DNA of 64,000 nucleotides, from contig JADFUC010000852.1 in assembly GCA_019722365.1 (NCBI GenBank), forward strand, positions 248,001 to 312,000, read 5' to 3'. Source of the stretch: Lithospermum erythrorhizon (lineage: Eukaryota; Streptophyta; Magnoliopsida; Boraginales; Boraginaceae). Under the pieces are notes generated by a model that saw only the letters and a list, made by a program, of their open reading frames with translations, did no database searches and was not told the origin of the DNA. The position numbers and the translations under genes are program-made. Below are positions 24,087 to 36,178 of this stretch, piece after piece; position 1 is the first letter of the stretch; every line of letters begins with the position of its first letter.

Positions 24087-27000
24087 ATGTTTATGTTGAT
24101 AATATTATTGTTATGCCTCGTTTGGTTCATTTTTGTATGTCTCAAGTTTATCAAAGTTGATGGTAACTCAATTACCCATCTGTTAATTATACTAATTTGT
24201 TGTATTTTCTATGTACAATTATTCTTCATGTGATTTTGAAGAACAATTTAGTATAATTAATCATAATTTAGTGCCCTTTTGTAAAATATTGTCTGGTGTG
24301 ATTTATTTTGTTGTCTAAAGTGACAAATTAGTATGAACAATTATAATTTAATATTTTCTGTACTAATTTTACTTTGCTGTCTAAAGGACTAATTAGTATA
24401 ATTAATCATATATTGTTCAGGTGATTTTACATTGTTGTCTAAAGGACAAGTTAAGCGCGAAGAAATCGAAGATAAGGTTAATTACTGGTTTATTTCATCC
24501 TCTTCGTCTAAATTAATTTGATTGCAAGATTATTATGTTTTCAATAATTTGTTAGTTTTTAGTACAAATGATCAAAATATGCACAAAATAAATCTTACTT
24601 TTTCCGGGAAATAGGTCATCTGGATTACTGGCGCTAGCCGTGGAATCGGTATGTTGATTCTGCTAATTGTTCTTGCTTCTTTTGGGCAGATTATTTTTCA
24701 ATTTATTTGCATTGTAGAAGGTATATTTTTTGGATTATGGATAAAATGTAGTATCTTAAGAGTAATTCTTGTGGTTAATAACTTATTACGAAGTTGATTG
24801 AAGTTCTTATGAATTTAAATTTTGCATTTTAGTATCGATGTAGCACACTAACTGCTTTAGCTATTATAATTAATGGCGTTGGTTGTTACATAGGTGTGCC
24901 TCATGTGTCTTCTAGAATTACTCATTGAAATGAATCCACCATGATAGTTTTTTGGAGTGTGTTTACCAGTTTGTCTTACATAAATAACATTGTACTTAGT
25001 ATCCAGTATTCGTCCTGTAAGGGGCGTCTTTTTTCTGCATGTGCATTGAACTTCCGAACTTCTAACTCTAAAATGATCCGAGGGGTACATCAGTCATTTT
25101 AATTGTTTCTGTGGTAGAGTCAAGATATAACTGTTACCAGCTTTGTTTGCTTTAACAACTATAATAGTCAGTTTCATCTTAAGTTTTCTTTCTGCTGATG
25201 GGAAGGGGAGGTTCTTGCGAAACAACTTGCAAGTCTGGGGGCAAAGCTTATCCTTTCTGCTAGGAATGAAGCTGAACTGGAGCGTGTCAAAGGACAACTA
25301 AAAGGTCAGTTCCTCTGTGACAGTGAGACTAGAAGTTCTCCCCCTCTCTTACTTTTCTTTATGCTGACATGTGGTAGATTTCCCCTACAGGGAAATATGC
25401 TCCTGAAGATGTTATGGTTTTGCCTTTGGATTTGGCATCTGGAGAAGATACCTTGAAAGAGGCTGTACAGAAAGCCGAATCCTTTTTTAGTGGTTCTGGT
25501 GTTGATTATATGATCCACAATGCAGCCTATGAACGCCCTGTAAGTTAGATGTGCTGTTGGTCTGGTCTAATTGTTCAATGATAATGTTCTGTTGACCCAA
25601 CTTTGCAGTAGAGCTTTCGGACAATATGATTTCCCTTCTCATTCATAACTGTCTTGGTTCCAGGCAACCAAAATAGCTTGATTTGCATTTTCATTCATGT
25701 CTAACTTACTACTCGAAGACATCAGCTTCTCTTGTTCATTTCAGAAGTATATGAAAGCATTTGTACACTTATTCTGATTGTATTTCATAAGTGACTCCTG
25801 CTCTGGAAGGTGCAACGAAGGACTTCAAATCTATAAATGATTCAGAACCGAGTGGTTGATTCTTAATCTAACCTTCTCGTGCTTATATAAGCAGCTCATG
25901 GCCTACTGACGCATACGTATTTGTTTCAGATATGAATTTATGGTTTTTTCTGTTATGAAGATGCTACCATTTAAAACTATTGATATACTAGTTTTCCATT
26001 TCTGTTTGCAGAAAACATCAGCTCTGGATGTTAGTGGAGAATGTCTCAAGGTATTCTAGACGGTTGAAGCAAAAATCATATTTCTTATTCCTTCCAGTTC
26101 ACCTTAACTTTCACTTATCCATTTTTGGTTTTCAAACATTCTTTTTCCCTTTAGTTTGAAGCAAAAGTTTCCAGTGAATTGTTAGATGTTTGACAGAAAG
26201 ATATATCATTCGATATTATTTCTTATAAGCTTACTCTAGTAAAAGAATAAACTATAAATCTATTACTAGTGGTGGTGGTAAGTTATCAGTTTGGCAGATC
26301 AGGTGGGTAGTAGAATCCTCCCTTCATCTTACATTGATGAGTTCTATTGTATAGTGTGAGATGGCCAACATCATCCACATCAGGTCAGAGTATTTTAAAT
26401 CTGACTCATGTCAACTGAACTGCTTTTACTTTCATGGATTGTGTGAAACTCTGTGAACCAATTTGTGTTGATTCTGACTTCCGAGCTTTGAATTTATAAA
26501 TAATTGTTTTTCTGAATTTGTGGTAGTAACTGATTGCAATTTTATGTTTCATTGTAGGCTACATTTAATATAAATGTTCTGGGACCAATTACACTTACAC
26601 AACTTCTGGCGCCACACATGCTGAAGCGGGGTAAAGGACATTTTGTAGTGGTATGTTATCGGGTCATGTAATATCTAATAAAAATGTAAATTGTTTTTTC
26701 CTCTCATAAAGTAACTTAAGGACTCAATACTAGGAAGGGCTGCTTATTAACGTATACCTGTTTATCTACCTGTTTATCAGCAGAATCACTTACCACGTTC
26801 AGTCCCCTTTATTTTCACAAGTCACCCAATTTATTAGATATGTGCCTAGTACTAATTTTTTTATGATGGATAAATTTGCCTTTCGTATTTCAATAAGTAG
26901 CTGGCAATTATTGTGCTGTTTATCTGCTATGGTCTCCATTTGAGCAGTTGACCATGGTTAGTACTGATTGTAAACCATACATCTAGTTGCAGTTTTCACA

Positions 27001-28623
27001 GTGTTCAGGATTTTCTTTGTTTTGTATGCCTAAACAGGTGAATGATGCCTAAGTGCCTAACACTAATTTTCTTTCAAATTTCTTCTTCTTTTGCTGGTAG
27101 TCTGTCTTTAACTTCCAGTAATTCTTGTTGTAAGGATCCTAAACATCAGGGGCTGATCACTATATGGCTTTGAATGGTGGATAATTGCAGCGTAAATTTT
27201 TATAATAAATTTTTATAATTACCATTACCTGCTTGTAAAATGCTATTTGTGTATCTGTAGATGAGCAGTGCGGCAGGAAAGGCACCTGCACCAGGTCAAG
27301 CAATATACTCTGGTTCAAAGTTCGCATTAAATGGGTATTTCCATTCTTTGCGTTCTGAGGTAACAATCTCTCTCACACAATCAGCTGATCTTATGTTGTT
27401 TGGGTTATATTTAGAAAGCAAGATACATTGGTTATCAGTTATGCGATTACTTTGACTACATGTTTTGAGAACAATAACTCACTGTTTAGTTCAACAATTT
27501 ATTTCACATTGTCACACTCATATATTTCACTTGCTTCATCGTATTTAAGTCAATCCTGTTTGGGAGCTAAGAAATATCTCAAGATTGCAGCTTTATCGCA
27601 AAGGAATTAAGGTGACTATTGTTTGTCCTGGGCCAGTAAAAACATCGAGTCCTGGAGCAGGCACCACGACTGCTGAGGTGATCTATTCTATTATTTCATT
27701 CTAACTATAACTATTTGGAGTTGTGCTAACTATAACTATTTGGAGTTGTGCTAATTATCATGTCTACTTTTACCTCCCAGAAGCGTGTAGCATCAGAGAG
27801 ATGTGTGGAACTGACAATTGTAGCTATGAGCCATGGTTTGAAGGAAGCTTGGATCTCTTATCAGGTAGTTCCATTTAAAAGAGGGGTGGTGTCACCTGAA
27901 TCTTGAATCCTAGTTATATCCATCTCATTTTTTTTTACTTTAATTTCAGTTGTTATTTCCATTTCATTTTTCTTGCAGCCGGTTCTTGCAGTCTTGTATT
28001 TGGTGCAATATATGCCGTCCATTGGGTTTTGGCTTATGGACAAGGTACCCAATCCGCATGTCTTCTTTTCTATTGTAAAGATGCCACATCAATTATAATT
28101 ACAATGAAATGTAGTTTTGTTGTATTCCATAAAGGCCTCCACTTCATCCATAGTGGATTAAGGAAATAAAAAGATGGGGAGATGGGGTAGTAACTGTGTT
28201 ACATTAGATTTAACTCATAATTTCTTTTTTTGTGCTGTTATCACTATAACCATTAATGTATATTTGGATTTAACTCATAGCTTGTTGTTTATCTGCTGAT
28301 ATTTTAATATTATCAATGAAGAACTTTAGGAAATAAGCTGTCTTTTCTCTTGTTAATACGGAGTACTATATAATGGAAAACTGACCGTGTTTCACAAGGA
28401 GGAAGCGTTTCTATAGCGGTTCCAATCTATTAGTAGACCCAGCAAGAGAAGTATCTGTCAATTACTGCTTTTCATTTTTTCGTCTGTTGGTTTTGTATAT
28501 CTATCATTTTTCACTTTGCTTGGTCTTCTGCCACAGATTGGAGCAAAGCGAGTGGAAGCAGCAGCACAGAAGGGGAATACCTACTCAATGGGTTTGCTTT
28601 TGGGGAAAGATAAAGAACATTGA
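24087..28623 (+). CDS. Membrane-anchored short-chain dehydrogenase/reductase (DHRS7-like)
   Basis: Twelve exons: 24087-24162, 24421-24476, 24615-24648, 25206-25304, 25391-25539, 26012-26050, 26558-26650, 27261-27359, 27591-27677, 27781-27864, 27979-28044, 28537-28623; 322 residues with phases agreeing. The N-terminus is a single hydrophobic anchor (MFMLIILLLCLVWFIFVCL). Then follow EDKVIWITGASRGIG (TGxxxGxG cofactor motif), LGAKLILSARN, VLPLDLASG, IHNAAYERP (NNAG-like), the catalytic Ser in MSSAAGKAPAPG, and YSGSK (YxxxK active site). C-terminal hydrophobic part: VLYLVQYMPSIGFWLMDK. It is an NAD(P)(H)-dependent oxidoreductase of the classical SDR class, closest in memory to Arabidopsis At3g03330. 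The substrate is unknown; ER or lipid-associated membranes are an inference from the anchor. The second ATG-rich region upstream offers no better start. Confidence 0.92.
24228..24455. repeat. Degenerate tandem repeat spanning intron 1 and exon 2 of the SDR gene
   Basis: Units of about 57-67 bases. GTGATTTTACATTGTTGTCT at 24421 (the start of coding exon 2) is preceded by similar copies at about 24365 (AATTTTACTTTGCTGTCT) and 24297 (GTGATTTATTTTGTTGTCT). A more decayed one lies at about 24231. The copies share the trailing AGTATAATTAATCATA in the intron. Confidence 0.7.
27701..27750. repeat. Perfect 25-bp tandem duplication in SDR intron 9
   Basis: CTAACTATAACTATTTGGAG plus TTGTG at 27701-27725 is repeated exactly at 27726-27750. 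Confidence 0.9.
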
Positions 28624-29647
28624 TTTTGTCAAATGGTGGAATCTTCAGCAGATTGATACTGTATTAGTTAGGATAAACTATTATTTCTGGCTTTTTTTTA
28701 GCTTCCCAAAAATTCATTGGCAAAACTGTTTCAGCTTCCAGGTTTAGAAACAAGTCAAAGATCCTCTCTCAAGTTAGCATTCAAGTGTGTTACACTATAT
28801 TTACATATACTTTTATATTAAAATTTAAACTTAATTTGCCTAACTTTTTGTATAGAATATTGAGAAAAGTATGAGTAATGCAATGTCATGTTGATGTTGC
28901 TAAACCATTTTTGATCAACCAATAATTGTATTGGTCTGAAGGATTGGGTTTGGACTAAACGGTAGGTGTTTGAAACTTTGAGATGACATGAAGTAGATAA
29001 TAATAAATCAACCATGCCATGCGTCAATAGGTCTAAATTTGCTCTCGTCCAAGTCGGTAAAGTGGGATCGGATTGTATGCATATATCTTGTAGGAGTGTA
29101 ATAATAACAAGGCTTTTTCGAGTTGGTCTAAGATGAATTGCAAGTACAATCTATTATTCGAAAAGACCTTGTTGTTAGTGTATATCTTCGATTTTATTTG
29201 ACTTTTTTCTAATTAATCTTATTGCCTTTGGTTATTTTTCAAGTCGATCTAGATCGATTTTCGAGCTAATTACCCACAAGTTTTTCCTATTTGATTTTCT
29301 AACCTAGGTTCTGCTAGTTTTTTCGAACCGATCATGAATCAAACTTCATACTCGATCTTAAAATGAATATATTTTCGAATAAATTATATTCTATTTTTAA
29401 ATCAAAGCAATTTTATCAAAAAATCGATTCAAATCGGCTCGTCAACAACCAAGGAGATTTGGAGCCAAGAATTAAACATCACAAACCACAACATATGAAC
29501 CACTCATCTCACATCACAACCATCATCCAAATACCAACACTATGATCATCACTAGCTCAAATCAAAACCCCCTCCAAACCCAAAAATAATTTCTCATCCA
29601 ACAAAAAAGCAGAACAAAAAAGGGGGGCAAAAGCAATACAACACATT
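28624..29647. other. Intergenic between SDR and PGLP1
   Basis: No gene seen. AT-rich, with several TCGA-containing phrases at 29100-29430. The A-rich stretch at about 29560-29647 is probably the phosphatase leader. Confidence 0.5.
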
Positions 29648-32600
29648 ATGTTAAGCAGCAGAGTAGTTTCAACCTCTATTTCACCCTCAATAGCTTCATC
29701 AAGAACTCATTTTTTTGTCAACAAAAACCAAATTTCCACTAAATCATCATTTATTTCAAACAAATTTAGTAAAACTCTTAAATGGTATACTAGAAATTCA
29801 AGAATGAATAAACCCAATTCAGCAAATAAGTCATTGATTCAAGCAACTGCTCAAAAACTCACTGATGCTGATCAACTCATTGACTCTGTTGAAACTTTCA
29901 TATTTGACTGTGATGGTATTCTGCATTTTGTATATGATTGTATGCATGTTAAGGTTTGGTTAGTTTGGATTTTTTGTTTTGTGTAAATTATCGGTGAAGA
30001 GTACGATTACATAGTAATACAAATAACGAATAAGGTTATTACTGCATCATGTCAAAAAGGTTGTCCAGTTGGGTTTTTCAAAAGTAACAAACTTTGTACT
30101 AGTATTAAATGACATGGACAAATTTGATTGGATTTAATTGGATTTAAATGGACAACCTTTTTGGGATGGAGTGAGTAGTTAATATGCTTGTGTGTGATTT
30201 TTTTAGTTTTTTCCATGTGGTAGTTTCATATTTCTGAAAGAAAAGACGTTAATAACTATGAATTTCGGCATGGCTGGCTGAAGTTACCAATTACAATGCA
30301 TGTCATATTCAGAGATTGTAGTATGTTTGTTAATCTGAAAATGTTGGTTTCGGGGATTTAAGTAAAGAGCACGGGAGGATAGTGTTAGTACGGATTAGAT
30401 CGATGGCTTCTAATAGAAAAAGTCATAAAATGTGGAGTCTTTGTTTGCATTCTGTCAAAGTGAGGTAATGCATGTAAGTGGTCTTTGATGTGTGCAGGAG
30501 TAATATGGAAGGGAGATAAATTGATCGACGGGGTTCCAGAAACTCTCGACATGCTCAGGGAGAAGGTTAACATTTGTGATACAAATTTTCGATAATCGTG
30601 TTTGATTTCTATTATATGCCATAGTGAACTGTACTGATAGTTATACATCTGTTGACAATCAGTTTAATTTGTCTATTGTGTCTTTTAGCTAATGGAGTGA
30701 ATTACAAATTATTAGATGGACTCATTGTCTTTCTGCTGAATACAACTTTGGGGTATTCTTTCTTCAGGGAAAGCGATTGGTTTTTGTAACAAATAACTCA
30801 ACGAAGTCCAGGAAGCAATATGGGAAAAAGTTTGAGACCCTCGGTCTAAATGTTGGAGAGGTCAGTGGAGCCCTTTAGTTAATTGTTAGTGCATAGACTT
30901 CCAACAAACTTCACCCTCATTTTAGTTCTGCAGGAAGAAATTTTTGCCTCGTCTTTTGCTGCTGCTGCTTACTTGAAGTCAATTGATTTTCCTAAAGATA
31001 AGAAGGTATGCTGCATAAAATTTTGTGGTATATAGTGTGTCATATAAAAATGTTAAGGTTAATCGTTAACTGATAAGCTTAGTGACCACTTAAACATGAA
31101 GTCATTAGAATTTGAATAAGTTTAACCAAAATTTGTGAAGGATAAGCTATTTATATGATTATTTTCATTGTAAACTCACATTTCCCCCTTGTGCATGTCA
31201 TATTTACTGACAGCCTATATGAAGCTAAGATGCTACGATTGCGGATAATCTTAAGATTAACATTTTGTACCACTGTAAACTCTGCAGGTCTACGTAGTTG
31301 GCGAGGATGGTATCTTAAAGGAGCTCGAGTTAGCAGGATATCAATACCTTGGTGGACCTGTAAGCATTATCCCAGAGAAAATCTTATTTCAGGGCCATTC
31401 TGGATTTCTTATTTTGTATTCCCTAACATAAAATCCCAAGCTGTACGCATAATGACGAAACTAAACACCTGTTTGCTGAGTCATCAGTTGCTGCTTTTTT
31501 CTTCGGCTCAACCAAACTGTCCTCTTTTATTTTATTTATAGCTTATATATCTTGTAAAATCAAGTTTAGCGATCATATGCTGGGAGGTTGGGATTCTCTT
31601 TTGTTGAACCTTTGGAGCAAATATTTGTTGTTTTCTTCTTCCTCGTCCACCAACTCAACCCCTTCCCGCTCTTATTGAAGTTTGACTTTTTTCCAAGTCA
31701 TATTTCCCACATCAATTTTCAGGATGATGGTGGGAAAAAGATAGAGCTAACTCCAGGATTTATGATGGAGCAAGATAAAAGTGTATGTATTCTTTTACCT
31801 TGCCTTCTCTTCTTCATAGCCGCTAGCTTCAGTGATATTTCTGAATGTTTACTGAAAGATCCGGGAAAACAAAAGAACTACATTTTATCTACAGGTTGGT
31901 GCCGTTGTTGTGGGCTTTGACCGCTATTTCAACTATTACAAAGTTCAGTAAGTTTTCATAATACTTCATCAATAAATCTGCTGAGCTATTTCTGGAATTT
32001 TATTGAGGAGGTTGTATGCATTTCCAAAAATCGTTAGTGCTGGTTACCGATAAGGCTTATCATACAGTTATTTACATGAGCTAACTTTGAGATTTGTGTC
32101 TAGCCCTGATAAGTTTTATTCTACATTACGTGTTAGCAATTATTATTAGTGCATTATTTAGACAGCCTACTCATCATACTGGTGACTTGGGCTACTCTTT
32201 CCACTGGAAGTTTTAGGAATTTATTTGCACGAAATACTAATCTAAGGCAAGATACCGTTATAATGGGTAAGTTTTACACTTGCAAGACGTTAATGCTCAG
32301 GCATACAAGCAACTTTACCATAGCCACAGCCCACAAGTAGAATACCATAGCCACCCATCTACCCTCCTCGCCATGGACATGATTTAGACATGTATGCAAC
32401 CGCACATACAGCTCTAATGCTCTATAATTGTAACATGTATTTGGCTATACTATTATTAATTATCTTGTTCCCACATTTTTCTAACTTGTAGGTATGCAAC
32501 CCTCTGCATTCGGGAAAACCCAGGATGCCTTTTCATTGCCACAAACCGTGATGCTGTAACTCATCTTACCGATGCTCAAGAATGGGCAGGTGTGATATTT

Positions 32601-34008
32601 CACTATACATAGATTCACAAAGAAATATCAATATATTGAAATAGTCGAAGCTGACATCTCTGCTTCTCGAGTTGTTTGCGATTCTGCATATTGCTTGAAA
32701 TACGGAGCCCTATCTTAAAATATAGTCCAAGTGCCTCTTTCAAATTTTAAGAACTGGGAACTGTTTATTACCAGTGCCTGTTACAGTGGTTTAATAGTTG
32801 AATCAGACATAATTATTTCTAAGGATAAAACAGTTGATCTTCCCACAAATAGATTAATAACTGTAGTTAGTTGACTCATCACGACATGTAATTCTAAGGA
32901 CCAGAACGACAGTTCTATTAATAACATAGTAATATTAGCATTGTGTAACAGGCTATATGTTGGCAGATGAAAATAAAATGCTCCACCTTTTTTTCCAATC
33001 CGGCAAAGTGTGCATCTTAAGCCGACTGTTATTAGAGCATTGTTTTCCTTAGACTTCACCATCTTGTCATGTCTTCATAATTGTAACTGCTATCTCTGTC
33101 CTGATTCAGGTGGTGGGTCAATGGTCGGTGCAATCCTCGGATCTACTCAACGTGAGCCATTGGTTGTTGGAAAGCCTTCAACTTTTATGATGGACTATCT
33201 GGCAAACGAGTATGTTGCTAAACTCCTACTTCTCTTCATATATCATTGTTAAATTATCAGATGTTTTGCTTTCAAAAACATAAAAAATTCCAGACTTTTC
33301 TCACAGCTCTGGTCCTATCAATTGAAGAGAAAAATATAAAGTATAGTCTCACAAAATATCGAAGTACCACAGTGGTGGAGACATTTTGAGACACCTGTCT
33401 TTGGCTTAAACCAAACTCATATAAATGTTCTGACTTCCCCACCCATTGACCATTGAAATATTGAGATTTATATATTCAGATTTTAGCATCAGATTGAATG
33501 AAATAGTTTTTCATAAAAATGATTGTGCACCTCATTGTGTGTCTATCAAGAACGATTTACTCTGTACTGTCTGCAGTTTTTGTCCTTCATCCTTCTACTA
33601 TAAGGCTTGGTTTGGTTTGGTATATTTCTGCGCTTCTTCTGCTTAATCATACAAGCAAATCATTCATATGTTCATAATGTAGTTGATAACGATTATTGAC
33701 ATCAAATCAAATAGGTTTGGCATACAAAAGTCCCAGATCTGCATGGTTGGCGACAGATTGGACACCGATATCTTGTTTGGCCAAAATGGAGGTTGCAAAA
33801 CACTCCTCGTTCTCTCAGGTAATCGAACCGTCTAATGCATTTCTTTCTAATTATCTATCCTTCCTTTGTTGGATTTAAGATTTTACAATTGGCTCTTGTA
33901 GGCGTGACAAGCTTGCCGATGCTTCAGAATCCCAGTAACGCCATACAACCAGATTTCTACACAAACAAAATTTCAGATTTTTTGTCTCTCAGAGCTGCAA
34001 CTGTTTAA
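29648..34008 (+). CDS. PGLP1: Chloroplast phosphoglycolate phosphatase 1
   Basis: It hydrolyses 2-phosphoglycolate to glycolate, the first step of photorespiration, in the chloroplast stroma. Eleven exons: 29648-29915, 30498-30565, 30768-30860, 30934-31005, 31288-31359, 31723-31782, 31895-31947, 32492-32589, 33110-33209, 33715-33818, 33902-34008; 364 residues with phases agreeing. The first 70 or so residues are Ser/Thr/Lys/Asn-rich with few acids, a chloroplast transit peptide. HAD-family motifs follow in order: FIFDCDGVIWKGD (nucleophile Asp, motif I), [10 protein letters not shown] (motif II), the Lys in VVGKPS (motif III), and [17 protein letters not shown] (motif IV). The cap domain contains [18 protein letters not shown] and [13 protein letters not shown], as in plant PGLP1 and the p-nitrophenylphosphatase-type HAD enzymes. 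No defects seen. Confidence 0.95.
30050..30177. mobile_element. Short MITE-like element in PGLP1 intron 1
   Basis: AAAAAGGTTGTCCA near 30056 is inverted as TGGACAACCTTTTT near 30152, followed by GGGATGGAGTGAGTA, a Stowaway-like right end. The matching left CTCCCTCC end is missing, so the copy is truncated. Confidence 0.5.
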
Positions 34009-35160
34009 GCACCAACATTTCCGGTGCCTTCAATGGCCATTCTTGCTAATTTGTATAGTACTTGAATAGCTTTGTTTAATTTCAATGTGAAGGAGCTATA
34101 ATAATTTGTTCCATATACTCTAGCTCTTCCTTAGACAATGCTTTCCTATTTGTATTTTGACATGTCTATACAATATTACAGACTTATTGTGTTGCATGAA
34201 TAAATATGTTTATTCTAACTTCATATTCAATATTTTACATCGAAGTTGTTAAATAATGCTTCAATATTTTTAACTGGTCGTTATTAATTTGTTCCAAAAT
34301 ATGTGAAAAAAATTATGTGTCATGTTTTAACGAGTATTTGGTGAATGTATTTTGTCGAACGATATTTTACATGCAAAATTAACCTAAGGCGCGCCATTAT
34401 TTACTCCAACAAACACTTCAATAATTCAATATCATCGCTCCAAATATAATTTAGTTTTCTTCCCTCCCCTCAATTTTTTCAAGAACCAATATACATGTTC
34501 TTCCCTTTTGGAGGGTGTGTGCAACGGCCACACCCCTGTGCTTACTAGACCGAATATGGAATACTATTTTGTACATCATGAAAGGAGTGATGTTTGGTCA
34601 TCTTGAATCATCACATGCAGCGTCTAAATGCTGCATTTATGAATAGTTTTGTCCGACTATGACACATGTGCTGAATGGATAAGGGGCTTGTGGGATTGAC
34701 ATGAGCGGGCATGGATGGCTATATTTCAGGCAGCCAACTCCAGGCAAATAGGAAGCGTATGGATACAAGTTATGCACACACTGGCGTTATTGCTGTCAAA
34801 CCCCAAGCTCATGATATCACAGCAGGAGAACGAATAGGGGTCATCCATCCCTCCTCTCGGGAGAGAGAACAAGGATCGTCTATCCCTTCTTCGTCTCTAG
34901 TCATGGGTGTGTTGCCTAGAGTTCGAGCGGTGGAAAACAGTATGATACATTCATTACATATACTCCAACACTCTAGCAATGTGCAAGAAGTTCTCCAATT
35001 AGTTCAGATCACAATCTACCCTAAAGGAAAGGAATTACATTCTCTAAGAGAGCCTCACTTATGACTTACCTATATGTTGAGTTCTATAGTAGTAGCAGAA
35101 GAAAAGTGATGCTCAAAGGTTCATTAGCACTACTCTTTGAATGTTTTGTTTATTCACTTT
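34009..35160. other. Intergenic between PGLP1 and U2
   Basis: Contains the PGLP1 3' UTR. The open frame at 34711-35064 is moderately GC-rich but matches nothing I know and has no start context or domain; it may be old retroelement sequence. Confidence 0.4.
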
Positions 35161-35210
35161 ATCCCACATCGGTAGCTTAGTATCGTTGAGCAATTCGTTT
35201 GCTGTATAAG
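35161..35210 (+). promoter_or_regulatory. Plant snRNA promoter: USE and TATA box
   Basis: ATCCCACATCG at 35161-35171 matches the plant upstream sequence element (RTCCCACATCG). TATA at 35205-35208 follows after about 33 bases. That spacing is the one known for Pol II-transcribed plant snRNAs; U6-type Pol III genes are about 10 bases shorter. The TATA is about 34 bases from the predicted RNA start. Confidence 0.85.
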
Positions 35211-35238
35211 AATACCACGTTTGTGTCCCATAAGCTTC

Positions 35239-35434
35239 ATACCTTTCTCGGCCTTTTGGCTAAGATCAAGTGTGTGTAAGATTCGTTTTACGCTTAATAT
35301 CTGATACGCGATCACGGCTCACACGAGCATTAACTCAATTTTTAAGGGGAAAGTTTCATTAAGGCAGCTTTGCTACTCCTTTTGCTTTCATGTGTCGCTT
35401 GGGCGTTGCACTACTGTCCTTGCCTGGCACACCC
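35239..35434 (+). ncRNA. U2: U2 spliceosomal snRNA gene, diverged copy
   Basis: The 5' end ATACCTTTCTCGGCCTTTTG and the following GCTAAGATCAAGTGT are identical to plant U2. AATATCTGATA, the Sm-site-like AATTTTTA at about 35338 and the 3' stem-loop region (GGCGTTGCACTACTG.., ending near CACCCC) are also conserved. Length is about 196 nt, as usual. Between AAGTGT and TTAATATCTGATA the sequence departs from the canonical one: the branch-point-pairing GTAGTA is not present and GTGTGTAAG stands in its place. No clear 3'-box (CAN3-10AGTNNAA) was seen downstream. The promoter is intact. It may be a variant gene or a young pseudogene. Confidence 0.88.
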
Positions 35435-36178
35435 CACCAAATTTACTCCAATGTTTTGTCCAACAGAGTCGATTAAGAACTATATATATATGTAATTAAA
35501 TGCTTATCTTAATTTTTTTAATTTAATTTTTAATCTTTATATAGTTTAGTTAAATGCTATCTTTATGAAAGTACTTAAAATCATTGGAATTTTTGAGATG
35601 TTACCGCATTATTTCAAGAATAATTCTGAAATTGACATTAGTGGTGAACATTATGGTATTTGTTACCCAAGCATAGGTCCACATGCATTTGACACATTGA
35701 TTCCTTTCTGCATTTGTTACAACATCTTCCGGCATCTTTTACCTGAGAGTGAACATGCACACATTTTGTCCATATACTTTGCATCATTTTCCACAGTTTG
35801 CATCACATATTAACACATTTTTTATTACAACAATCCGGACAGGGACTACGGAGGCAGAACATACGGTAGGGTACTTATCGCACGTTTGGACCGCTCTGTA
35901 TCCAACACGACAACGATGTATATAATTCGACCCATTTGTCGCCAAAAGGGTGATATAAGAAAAAGGACCAAAGATTGGTTGATCTCCTTATTGTGAGCGT
36001 TGAGACTTGAGAGGGGGTTCGGAAGATATATTTTTGTAAAAGATTGGTTCAAACTCCTTCGTTCAAAAGTTTTATGTAAAAAATACTCATAACAACCAAG
36101 AACTCAGAATGAACCAAAGTGCAACAAATAGAATTGTTTGGACGGCATATAATAAGAGATTGTAACAATTGCAAGCAA
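35435..36178. other. Intergenic, no gene seen
   Basis: AT-rich. A short open frame at 35565-35813 (starts MKVLKIIGIFEMLPHYF) has no recognised features. Confidence 0.45.

Noticed and set aside
34711..35064. 117-codon open frame before the U2 gene
   Set aside because: No recognisable domain or codon pattern, no splice context; left as intergenic, though an old retroelement fragment cannot be excluded.
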